The position numbers and the translations under genes are program-made. From NCBI GenBank assembly GCA_002365175.1, contig DEZK01000045.1:1-64000 (forward strand): a stretch of DNA of 64,000 nucleotides. The letters are read 5' to 3'. Source of the stretch: Raskinella chloraquaticus (SeqCode). GTDB taxonomy: Bacteria > Pseudomonadota > Alphaproteobacteria > Rhizobiales > UBA4765. Below are positions 1 to 7,802 of the stretch, in pieces. Position 1 is the first letter of the stretch. Every line of letters starts with the position of its first letter. The notes below the pieces were generated by a model that saw only the letters and a program-made list of their open reading frames with translations, had not been told where the DNA came from and ran no database searches.

Positions 1-11
1 TGAAAACAGCA

Positions 12-123
12 TGCTCTAGAGCATTTTCCGGCCAGCTGGATACTGGTTGGCTGACAGAAAATGCGACAAAACAAGAAGATAGAGCGGAAAATTCGATTGA
101 ATCAGATCTGAAGCCGCTCTAGA
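12..123. repeat. palindromic intergenic repeat, rhizobial type
   Basis: It starts with a perfect 12-bp palindrome, TGCTCTAGAGCA (12-23). GCATTTTC (21-28) pairs with GAAAATGC (57-64), and a second CGCTCTAG copy lies at about 115-122. The TCTAGAGCATTTTCC start and GAAAATGCGACAAAACAA middle resemble an abundant rhizobial intergenic element that I recall. It lies directly after the kdsD stop codon, where it could act as a hairpin terminator. I saw no second copy in this window. Confidence 0.5.
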
Positions 124-131
124 AAAACGCC

Positions 132-1133
132 TCACACGACGCCGACCCGCAGCAGATCATGAAGATGGAGCAGGCCGACCGGCCGCTCATCCTCGACCAC
201 GACAAGAACGGTGATCGAGCCGCTCTGCATCATCTCGACCGCTTCGGCAGCCAGCGTGTCGGGCGCGATGGTGCGCGGCGCCTTGGTCATGACACTGTCG
301 ACAACGCCGTGAAGGGATTTTGCCGCCAGCGCCCGGCGCAGATCACCATCCGTGAAAAGGCCAGCCAGTCGCCCGCTCTCATCCACGACGACAACGCAAC
401 CAAACCGCTTGGCGCTCATCGGCACGATGGCCTCGGCAATCGTCGTACCTTTCCGCACCAGCGGCAGTGCCTCCCCGCCATGCATGAGTTCGCGCGCAAG
501 CTTCAGGCCGGCACCCAGACGCCCGCCCGGATGGAGCAGGCCGAATTCACGCGCCGTGAACCCGCGCGCTTCCAGAAGGGCAACGGCAAGTGCATCGCCA
601 AGCGCCATTTGCATGGTCGTCGACGTGGTGGGCGCCAGCCCGTTGGGACAGGCTTCCGCCGCCTTGGGCAGGATCATGGCCCCGTCCGCCGCCCTGGCGA
701 GCGCCGACCCCTCATCCGAGGTGACGGCGTAAAGAGCCACCGAAAAGCGCGTCGCATAGGCGACCACAGGCGCGAGTTCCGCAGTTTCGCCTGACCACGA
801 CAAGGCGAGAATCACATCATCCGTCTGGATCATGCCAAGATCGCCATGCGAGGCTTCGCCAGGATGGACGAAATAGGCAGGCGTACCGGTCGAGGCAAGT
901 GTAGCTGCAATCTTGCGCCCGACATGCCCCGATTTGCCGATGCCGGTCACGATGACCCGCCCTTTGCCTGCAAGTACCGCTGCAACACAGCGATGGAAGG
1001 CAAGACCGGTAGGCCCGGCAAGCGTGTGGACCAGGAGATCAAGGCCGGCACGCTCGGCCTCGATCGTCCGGATAGCCGAAGCCACCGCGTCAAGCACAGC
1101 TTCTTTGCGCAGAGGTGAATTCAAACCGTTCAT
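132..1133 (-). CDS. kdsD: arabinose-5-phosphate isomerase KdsD (KpsF/GutQ family)
   Basis: This 333-residue cytoplasmic enzyme interconverts ribulose-5-phosphate and arabinose-5-phosphate, the first step towards Kdo in lipopolysaccharide. An N-terminal SIS sugar-isomerase domain (about 45-180) carries TGIGKSGHVG (63-72), HPGEASHGDLGM (90-101) and SWSGET (112-117). A tandem CBS pair fills about 215-333 and includes a TDGDLRR motif. The length is normal for KdsD (about 325-335). It stands alone on the minus strand and is divergent from the outer-membrane barrel gene. The family also includes GutQ, but there is no gut operon here, so KdsD is the better call. Confidence 0.95.
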   Translation of the reverse strand: MNGLNSPLRKEAVLDAVASAIRTIEAERAGLDLLVHTLAGPTGLAFHRCVAAVLAGKGRVIVTGIGKSGHVGRKIAATLASTGTPAYFVHPGEASHGDLGMIQTDDVILALSWSGETAELAPVVAYATRFSVALYAVTSDEGSALARAADGAMILPKAAEACPNGLAPTTSTTMQMALGDALAVALLEARGFTAREFGLLHPGGRLGAGLKLARELMHGGEALPLVRKGTTIAEAIVPMSAKRFGCVVVVDESGRLAGLFTDGDLRRALAAKSLHGVVDSVMTKAPRTIAPDTLAAEAVEMMQSGSITVLVVVEDERPVGLLHLHDLLRVGVV

Positions 1134-1270
1134 CAGCCCATTCCTGTTCGATGCAATCCTAGCCTTTCACCGGACCGGGTGAAACCCCGAATGCATCTGC
1201 AACCCGCAACGTAACCACTGGTTAACCACGCGCATTTACCGTCCGTTCACCAGTGCAGGTGGTGGAGAGG

Positions 1271-2866
1271 ATGAGAGCAGGGACTACGCGGTCGATGAGG
1301 CGCGCTGGCCTTGCCGCGTTGGCGGCGGCAGCCCTGTGCCTGTGCGACCCCGCTTTCGCTCAACGCGCGCCTGCGCCGGAAGACCCGCTTCTGGTCAATC
1401 CCGACGATGCTCTGCCGCTCCCGCGCAACGCGCCGCAAACCGGGCTGCGAGGCGCTCTCGCACCTGCCTCCGACACCGATAGCGCGACACGTCTCGACAC
1501 CACGACCCAGCCGCCCGCCGACCCGCTCGATCCTGCATCCACCCGCCCGCCGCCGCGCCCCGTTCCACGCACCAGCGCTGCCGTTCAGGCCGTGGTGCGA
1601 GCCCCGCTGCGCACCCAGATCACGCCGCCTGTCCTTGCACCCGTCCTCGATCCGCGCGCCTCCACCACCAGCGGGCCGCCGCCGCCCGCGCCGGTGGCAC
1701 CCCAGCCAGCCTCAATACCCGATCCCAACCCCTACGCGCCGCTTGGCATCACCATCGGCGCCTTCACGCTGCGCCCGGCGGTTGAAAGCGGAGTTGGCTT
1801 TACCAATAACGCCAACGGCAATACCACCGGTCAGACCCGCACCGGCTTCACCCGCAATGCCGCCGAAGTCCTGATCAATTCCAACTGGAGCAATCATGCG
1901 CTTGGCTTGCGGCTGCGCTATGAACGCGAGGATTTCTTCACCTCGCAAGTTGAAGCGCGCAACAATATCGACGTCCAGGCGACCGGGCGCATCGATGTGC
2001 GTCGCGATACTCAGCTTGATTTCGGCGCCGGCTTCCGCCGCGTGCCCGACAGTGCCTTTACCTTCAACCTGCCGGTAACCGCCTTTGGTCGACCTGATCT
2101 CGACACCACGACCGCCAATGCCGCCATCACCCAGCGCTTCGGCCGTGTCGCGGTGCGGCTGCGCGGGCAGTTCGATGCGCTGCGCTATGGCCAAACGCAG
2201 CTCGTCGGCGGCGGCAGCCTGTCGAATACCAGCCGCAATCTCGACATCACCACAATCACCTTGCGCGGCACTTACGACATCACGCCGCAATTCAGTCCGT
2301 TTGCGGAAGTGGCGTTCAACCGCCGCAACTACCAGGTCCCCGTTGATCTGTTCGGCCTTCGTCAGGGATCGGAAGGGCTGACGCCCCGCGGTGGCCTGGC
2401 CTTCAACCTCGGACCGGCGCTGAATGGCGAAGTGGCGCTGGGCTACCTGCTGCAACGCCAGCGCGAGCCGACCATCCCGAACGTTGAAGGGTTGACCGTT
2501 GATGGCGCGCTCGCCTATCAGCTCTCCGGCCTCACAACCTTGCGCTTCATGGCCCGCAGCGGCGTCCTCGACAGCCAGCAGGTCGGTGGCTCGACCGGCG
2601 GCTTTACCCGCGATCTCTTCTTCACCGTCGAACACGCCTTTCAGCGCAATCTTCTGGCCACCGCCACGCTCAACCTCGGCCTTGACCAGTTCGCCGGCAT
2701 CACCCGCGCGGACAAACGGCTGATGAGCATTCTGGCCCTCACCTGGCGGTTCAACCGCAACGTGTCCTTTACCACACGCTATGTCTATTCACGCGTTGAC
2801 TCAAACATCCCCGGCGTCGCCCAGTCCTCCAGCAGCATCGAAGGCGGGCTGCGCATTGAATACTGA
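1271..2866 (+). CDS. outer-membrane beta-barrel protein (BBP2-like putative porin)
   Basis: The start at 1271 has a purine-rich GGAGAGG directly in front and gives a Sec signal peptide (two basic stretches, an Ala/Leu core, cleavage after AFA-Q at about residue 31). A GTG at 1253 is a longer alternative. Residues about 40-165 are a low-complexity Pro/Ala-rich linker. From about 170 to the end there are alternating amphipathic strands ending in an aromatic residue (IEY), as in outer-membrane barrels. The pattern fits the putative beta-barrel porin 2 family (PF10082-like) of alphaproteobacteria, whose function is poorly known. It converges on the binding-protein gene, with 9 bp between the stops. 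Confidence 0.75.
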   Translation: MRAGTTRSMRRAGLAALAAAALCLCDPAFAQRAPAPEDPLLVNPDDALPLPRNAPQTGLRGALAPASDTDSATRLDTTTQPPADPLDPASTRPPPRPVPRTSAAVQAVVRAPLRTQITPPVLAPVLDPRASTTSGPPPPAPVAPQPASIPDPNPYAPLGITIGAFTLRPAVESGVGFTNNANGNTTGQTRTGFTRNAAEVLINSNWSNHALGLRLRYEREDFFTSQVEARNNIDVQATGRIDVRRDTQLDFGAGFRRVPDSAFTFNLPVTAFGRPDLDTTTANAAITQRFGRVAVRLRGQFDALRYGQTQLVGGGSLSNTSRNLDITTITLRGTYDITPQFSPFAEVAFNRRNYQVPVDLFGLRQGSEGLTPRGGLAFNLGPALNGEVALGYLLQRQREPTIPNVEGLTVDGALAYQLSGLTTLRFMARSGVLDSQQVGGSTGGFTRDLFFTVEHAFQRNLLATATLNLGLDQFAGITRADKRLMSILALTWRFNRNVSFTTRYVYSRVDSNIPGVAQSSSSIEGGLRIEY

Positions 2867-2875
2867 CCGTCTGTT

Positions 2876-3697
2876 TCAGTAACGGGCACCGGCAGGCGCA
2901 ATCTTGTCGTTCTGCCGCCCGGCCTTGTCGAAGACCTGACGCAGCAGACCATTTGCCTTTGCCTCCTCGATAAAGGCGCTGGCATAGGCGAGCGCCGCCG
3001 GCCTGCCCTTGGGCACCGCAATGGCAATTCCTGTTGTCTGGAACGCGTCATCGAGAATGCGCGCACCCGGCACGTCCTTGACGAGGCCTGTCAGCGAATC
3101 GCGTGACAGGGCCACGGCATCAACCTGTCCGGCCTTGATCAGCGCGATCGCCTCACCGACGGAAGCGACATCGGTTACGGTGGCAAGCGGCATCGTCTCG
3201 CGGGCCTTGCGAACGGTCGTCGTGTTGGAGATGCCGACAACCCGGGTACCGGCGCGGTTCAGCTCGCCATTGCTCCTGACGCTGGAGCCAGGCGCCACCA
3301 TGCAGGTGCTCTCCAGCGCGAAATAGGCAGGGCCGAATTCAACCTTGGTCTTGCGCTCGGCATCGACCGGCATGAAGGCGACATCAATCGCCGCCTTGGC
3401 CGTAAGTTCGACAAGCTCTCCGGAATTGGGCGCGGCCACGATCTCCACCGGCACGCCGAGCTTTTTGGCAAGCGCCTCGCCAAGGTCAACCGTGATTCCC
3501 CTGGGCATGCCGCTGGGATCCTTGACCACGAAGAACGCCGAAGCCGACGGCGCAAACGCCACACCGACCCTGAGCTTGCCACTTGCCGCCAGTTCAGCGC
3601 GCGCCGCCTCATCTGCTGCCATTGCCTGTCCCCCTGTGATCAAACCAATGCCAAGACTGGCTATCGCCGCCAGGGCGCCATAGGATGCCGTGACCAT
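2876..3697 (-). CDS. periplasmic solute-binding protein, family 3 (amino-acid type)
   Basis: I chose the ATG at 3697 because GGGGGA lies about 8 bases upstream and the product (273 aa) then begins with a clean Sec signal peptide ending in AMA-AD. The upstream in-frame start at 3763 would put charged residues before the signal. The mature protein opens with the SBP_bac_3 pattern (SGKLRVGVAFAPSASAFFV, then GITVDLGEALAKKLGV). Such proteins feed polar amino acids or related small molecules to an ABC permease. No permease or ATPase is adjacent. It is the last gene of a leftward operon with the FAD oxidase, creatininase-like and Rid-like genes, so the ligand may be that pathway's substrate (inference). 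Confidence 0.85.
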   Translation of the reverse strand: MVTASYGALAAIASLGIGLITGGQAMAADEAARAELAASGKLRVGVAFAPSASAFFVVKDPSGMPRGITVDLGEALAKKLGVPVEIVAAPNSGELVELTAKAAIDVAFMPVDAERKTKVEFGPAYFALESTCMVAPGSSVRSNGELNRAGTRVVGISNTTTVRKARETMPLATVTDVASVGEAIALIKAGQVDAVALSRDSLTGLVKDVPGARILDDAFQTTGIAIAVPKGRPAALAYASAFIEEAKANGLLRQVFDKAGRQNDKIAPAGARY

Positions 3698-3763
3698 TTG
3701 TTTCCCCCGCTTTTTTGTGAACAGATTAAAGGCGCGTCCCGCTAACAGCGCAAGGGTCCACAC

Positions 3764-5146
3764 CTATTCGGCCGCCTGGCGGCGATGCGCCTCCTCAAGG
3801 CTCGGCAACCGGCCGGGATTGAGCAGGAAATACGGGTCGGACTGACGCTTCAGGCCCTCCTGATCCGCCTTGATCCGCTTCCATCCCTTGCCTTCCAGCG
3901 TGAAGATATGCGGATTGGCGACCTGAAGCCCGTTATCTTCAAGGATCGTCATGATCTCGAAGAGCCGCTCGGGCGTGGTGAACTTGACCAGCGGCAGGGA
4001 GGAATTGGTAAAGCTGCCAAGGCGGCGTTGAAATTCGAGATGCCAGAAAATCTCGCCGGCAAACGTCGTCTCCGCCCAGGCAAGCCGTTCGATATTGCGC
4101 CCGGCCGGGAACAGGACCTGCAGATAGGTGATCGAGGGATCAAGGCGGATGGCGTGCAGCGTCGTGTGGTTCCAGCAATATTCGTAAAGCGGCGGCATCG
4201 CGCCATCATGGAAAAATGCCGCCCGCCGGGCTGCCTCGCTGTCGCGCTCGTACGCCATGCGCCCGCCATGGCGTGTGATATGGCGCCACACAGACGGGCG
4301 CTGCGGTTCGCTGGTCATGATGATGGCAAAGGCTTCATCAGCGCCAACCAGCGGCGCAATCCGCTTCAAATAGGGCGAAATGCCCGGTGCATGGACTGAG
4401 ACAAGCTTCTTGGCGATAACCTGGTCCTCGATCAGCCCTTGCCCGAAGGAAGCTGCCGCGATCAAACTGGGAAAAGCGACGATCTGTTCGGCCCAGGGGA
4501 AGAGCGGCGCCGTCGGCAGGTCGATTTCAGTGACGATACCGTTGACGCCGTAAGCATGGACCGCCTGCATCACCTCATCGCCTTCGAGGCGAAGCTCGCG
4601 CGGCTCCTCCTCCATCGTCATCAGACGCAACGCCTGCACCGCGCCCGGATCACCAATCTGCCCCCAGGTGCATGAGCCGACGCCAGCCGCCCCGCCGCAC
4701 ACGAAGCCACCGATGGTGGCGTGCTGGCGGGTGGAGGGAAACATCCGCAATTCAAAACCGCTGCTCTCGATCTCGCGGTCGATATCGAGCATCATCTTGC
4801 CGGCCTCGACCGTCACCAGGCCGGGAACATTGGCAAGCAGGCGATCAAGCCCGGTTGTTTCAATCACAATACCGCCGTCAAGCGGCACGCTCTGCCCGTA
4901 ATTGCCGGTGCCGCCGCCACGTGTCGTCAACGCCACCCGATGACGGCAGGCAGATGCCATGATACGCCGCAATTCCTCGCGATTGGCCGGCCTGACGATG
5001 GCGCGCGCCCGTTTTGTCTCAAGCTGTGGTTTGAGGATCGGAGAAAACCAGAAGAAGTCGCGCGATTTGAGCTTGATCGTGGCCTCATCGGTCGCCACCG
5101 CAATACCCGCGATATCAGCAAGGAATTCCTCGACCGCGCCGGTCAT
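3764..5146 (-). CDS. FAD-binding oxidoreductase (PCMH/GlcD-like), copy 1
   Basis: This 460-residue flavoprotein has an N-terminal FAD_binding_4 (PCMH) domain. The pyrophosphate-binding loop is RGGGTGNYGQ (about 76-85), and GGFVCGGAAGVGS lies further on. The end has the glycolate-oxidase-like LNPGRLPS motif. The family uses FAD to oxidise a small hydroxy-acid or amine-like substrate; the substrate here is unknown. It is clearly paralogous to the 7799-9208 product: both share KSRDFFW.SP.LK.QL near the N-terminus and WNHTTL.A.R.DP.ITYLQVL in the second half. Its start overlaps the creatininase stop by 4 bp (ATGA), implying translational coupling. Confidence 0.88.
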   Translation of the reverse strand: MTGAVEEFLADIAGIAVATDEATIKLKSRDFFWFSPILKPQLETKRARAIVRPANREELRRIMASACRHRVALTTRGGGTGNYGQSVPLDGGIVIETTGLDRLLANVPGLVTVEAGKMMLDIDREIESSGFELRMFPSTRQHATIGGFVCGGAAGVGSCTWGQIGDPGAVQALRLMTMEEEPRELRLEGDEVMQAVHAYGVNGIVTEIDLPTAPLFPWAEQIVAFPSLIAAASFGQGLIEDQVIAKKLVSVHAPGISPYLKRIAPLVGADEAFAIIMTSEPQRPSVWRHITRHGGRMAYERDSEAARRAAFFHDGAMPPLYEYCWNHTTLHAIRLDPSITYLQVLFPAGRNIERLAWAETTFAGEIFWHLEFQRRLGSFTNSSLPLVKFTTPERLFEIMTILEDNGLQVANPHIFTLEGKGWKRIKADQEGLKRQSDPYFLLNPGRLPSLEEAHRRQAAE

Positions 5147-5967
5147 CTTTGAGGCCCGGGATTGGGCTCGAACAGGTCATTCATATCGAATGCCGCCACA
5201 TCGGCGATAAGGTCGACGAAGGCGCGGGCGATGTGGTCAATCGTCGCGCGGCCCTTGTCGGCGCTGGCAAGTGAGGCATCGCCCACCGTCCCCGCATCAG
5301 ACAGATCCTGCGCCTGCCAGCCGAAGGCAGCCGTGCCATGTGCGCGCAAATGAGTAAAACGCTGGGCGAAACGCTCCTGCGCTGAGGCAAACCGCTCAGC
5401 CTTGTCCATGTGCACCAGATCAGGCCGCGCTGCCAGCATCACCGAGGTTTCCATGTCGCCACCATGGATGCCGTAACGATTTTCCCAGTCGCTGTAGAGG
5501 CCGGCGGGAAGCCCGGCCAGCCGCGACCAGTGGGTCGCCACCGCCAGCATGCCATGATCAACCCGCAACTCACGCGCCACGATGTCGAGCACCGAGATAT
5601 TGCCGCCATGCGAATTGGCGAGAATAAGCTTCTTCACCCCTGCCCGCGCCACACTTTCGCCGGTCTCGACCAGAACCCGCGTCAGCGTGTCCCATGACAG
5701 GGTGAGCGTGCCGGGCGAGGCGATATGCTCATTCGATTTACCGATGGCCTGGATTGGCATGAAGGTCGCAGGAAGATCATCGGGCAGCAATTCAAGCACA
5801 CGCGCCATATAGGCTTCGCCGATCGTCGTATCGGTCGACAGCGGCAAATGCGGCCCGTGCTGCTCGATTGCCGCAACCGGCAGGATCGCCACCCAGTTAT
5901 GGCCGGGCGCACCGGCAAAATCCCGCGTGGTCATATCCTGCCAGCGGCGCTTGGGCAGCCTGGTCAT
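5143..5967 (-). CDS. creatininase-family amidohydrolase
   Basis: This 274-residue protein conserves the creatininase-fold metal ligands: Glu35 and His37 in AAIEQHGPHLPLSTD, Asp46, His120 in ANSHGGN, and Glu173 in HGGDMETS (His168 nearby). Family members hydrolyse creatinine or cleave formamide or other cyclic amide bonds, and act as metal-dependent cytosolic oligomers. True creatininase usually neighbours creatinase or sarcosine oxidase, which are absent here, so only the family is certain. It overlaps the Rid-like gene by 1 bp (TGATG) and the FAD oxidase by 4 bp, so the three are one coupled operon. Confidence 0.88.
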   Translation of the reverse strand: MTRLPKRRWQDMTTRDFAGAPGHNWVAILPVAAIEQHGPHLPLSTDTTIGEAYMARVLELLPDDLPATFMPIQAIGKSNEHIASPGTLTLSWDTLTRVLVETGESVARAGVKKLILANSHGGNISVLDIVARELRVDHGMLAVATHWSRLAGLPAGLYSDWENRYGIHGGDMETSVMLAARPDLVHMDKAERFASAQERFAQRFTHLRAHGTAAFGWQAQDLSDAGTVGDASLASADKGRATIDHIARAFVDLIADVAAFDMNDLFEPNPGPQR

Positions 5968-6371
5968 CAGCGATCCTTTCGCATGGTCATGCTGGCCGCC
6001 ACCGCCTCGATCTCGACCTTGAAGGCGGGATTGGCAAAGCCTGAGACAATCATCAGCGTCGACGCCGGTGGCGGGCTGGCGATATGCCGGTCACGGACCT
6101 TCATATACGCCTGAAGATGGTCGGCGGACGTGACATAGGCGTTGAGGCGGACGAGATCGCCAAAGCCCATGTCAGCTGACGCCAGCACCAGACCAATCGC
6201 CCGAAAGCACAGCGTGGCCTGATCTTCCGCGCTTTCGGGGATGATATCGTCTGGCGTGATGCCGAGTTGCCCCGAACAGAAGAGCAGACGGGCGCCCTCT
6301 GGCACCTCAACTCCAAAACTGTAATGGGCGAAAGGCGGCCGGATGCCGGCTGGCGTGTGATGGATGAACAT
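5967..6371 (-). CDS. Rid-family (YjgF/YER057c/UK114) protein lacking the RidA arginine
   Basis: The 134-residue product has the Rid fold pattern: FCSGQLGITPDD (31-42), LVRLNAYVTS (73-82) and the C-terminal VEIEAVA (119-125). Classic RidA hydrolyses reactive enamine/imine intermediates and needs an arginine in a PARS motif near residue 105. Here the aligned stretch is PPPAST (100-105) with Ala103 in place of Arg. That argues against standard 2-aminoacrylate deaminase activity and for one of the divergent Rid subgroups often found in catabolic operons. It is the first gene of the leftward operon and is divergent from the amidohydrolase gene across about 108 bp. Confidence 0.87.
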   Translation of the reverse strand: MFIHHTPAGIRPPFAHYSFGVEVPEGARLLFCSGQLGITPDDIIPESAEDQATLCFRAIGLVLASADMGFGDLVRLNAYVTSADHLQAYMKVRDRHIASPPPASTLMIVSGFANPAFKVEIEAVAASMTMRKDR

Positions 6372-6479
6372 GGCGCAAGGCTAGTGAGGGAACCAGCCCG
6401 GTGCAAGATGGGACGAGGTGCGACATGTGCTGTAAAAGCGGGCTTGCCCGAAACCCGCCATCATGCTGCTTTGCCGATC

Positions 6480-7802
6480 ATGCAGTATGGCTTTGCCCGA
6501 TTACCCGCCGACCGCCATTACATCATCGCCAACGCCCGGGCCCCGCGTTGTCTGGTGGATGGTGGCGATGATTTGCCGTCAAGCGATGATCTGGTGGCAT
6601 TGTCGATCATGATCGCCAGTGACCGCATCGTGGGTGTCCTGCCACCGGATGCGGCGCCAGAAGGTGTGGCGCGGATCGATCTTGCTTCCGGCATCGTCTT
6701 TCCCGGCTTTGTTGACGTTCATACTCATCTCGACAAGGGACATATCTGGCCGCGCCGACGCAATCCGGACGGCACGTTCCAGGGTGCGCTCGACAGTGTG
6801 AAACACGACCGCAAGGCTCATTGGTCGCGCGAGGACCTATGGGCGCGCATGAATTTTTCTCTGCGCGCCGCACACGCCCACGGTACCGTCGCCCTCCGCA
6901 CCCACATCGATTCGGCCTTTGGGCAGGAAGACATCACCTGGCCGCTGGTGCCGGAATTGCGCGCCGCGTGGAAAGGCCGCATCGATCTGCAGTTTTCGTC
7001 GCTTGCCTCGGCCGATCTCTTGTGCGAGCGCCCGTTTGCCAGCAAAATCGCCGGCCTGGTGAGCAAGGCCGGCGGCGCGCTTGGCTGCGTCACCTATCGA
7101 ACGCCCAATCTCACAGCCGCCCTCGACAATGTGTTTGCACTCGCCAGCGAGCACGGGCTTGATCTCGATTTCCACGTTGATGAAACGCAGGACCCCGAAA
7201 GCCGGTCACTGGCGATGATCGCCGACAAGGCGCTGGCGACGCGCTTCGAAGGCCGCATTGTGGTCGGCCATTGCTGCTCGCTCACCCGCCAGCCGGAGGA
7301 AGAGCAGTACACCACCATCGCCCGGCTGGCCGCAGCCGGCATCGCCGTCATATCGCTGCCGATGTGCAACATGTATCTGCAGGAGCGCCATGCCGGCGTC
7401 ACCCCGCGCTATCGCGGTGTCACGCTTCTGCACGAACTGAAGGCTGCGGGGGTTGACGTTGCAGTGGCTTCCGACAATACACGCGATCCTTTCTATGCTT
7501 ATGGCGATCTCGATGCGCTGGAAGTCTATCGCGAGGCAACCCGTATCGCCCATTTCGACCACCCTGTCAGCGACTGGCCACGCACCGTCACGGCGGCACC
7601 GGCGCAGATGATGGGGCTGGCGCAATATGGCAGGATCGGCGCCGGGCGCGGCGCTGATCTCGTTCTCTTTCGCGCCCGTTCCTGGACCGAACTCCTGGCC
7701 CGCCCGCAAGCCGACCGTACCGTGATACGCGCTGGCCTGGCCATCGACACCACACTGCCTGACTATGCCGAACTTGACCCCTTTGTCGGACCGCCAAAAT
7801 GA
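6480..7802 (+). CDS. cytosine-deaminase-like amidohydrolase, copy 1
   Basis: I chose the ATG at 6480 because it places the beta-sandwich strand (HYIIANARAPRCLVD) at the N-terminus, as is usual in this family. The frame is open further upstream (another ATG at 6411), but that part lacks family character. The 440-residue product has the metal site VDVHTHLDKGH (His81, His83), later FHVDET and VVGHCCS histidines, and the catalytic Asp in ASDNTRDPFY. This matches the CodA/AtzC branch, which deaminates or opens N-heterocycles such as cytosine or ammelide derivatives. The substrate is unknown. It heads the rightward operon; the next gene overlaps by 4 bp. Confidence 0.88.
   Translation: MQYGFARLPADRHYIIANARAPRCLVDGGDDLPSSDDLVALSIMIASDRIVGVLPPDAAPEGVARIDLASGIVFPGFVDVHTHLDKGHIWPRRRNPDGTFQGALDSVKHDRKAHWSREDLWARMNFSLRAAHAHGTVALRTHIDSAFGQEDITWPLVPELRAAWKGRIDLQFSSLASADLLCERPFASKIAGLVSKAGGALGCVTYRTPNLTAALDNVFALASEHGLDLDFHVDETQDPESRSLAMIADKALATRFEGRIVVGHCCSLTRQPEEEQYTTIARLAAAGIAVISLPMCNMYLQERHAGVTPRYRGVTLLHELKAAGVDVAVASDNTRDPFYAYGDLDALEVYREATRIAHFDHPVSDWPRTVTAAPAQMMGLAQYGRIGAGRGADLVLFRARSWTELLARPQADRTVIRAGLAIDTTLPDYAELDPFVGPPK

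Noticed and set aside
1205..1250. GGTTAACCACGCGCATTTACC as a possible CtrA box upstream of the barrel gene
   Set aside because: The spacing does not give TTAA-N7-TTAA; the second half-site is displaced and incomplete.
5143..5967. Assigning true creatinine degradation to the creatininase-like gene
   Set aside because: No creatinase, sarcosine oxidase or methylhydantoinase gene is nearby; only the metal-site family is supported.
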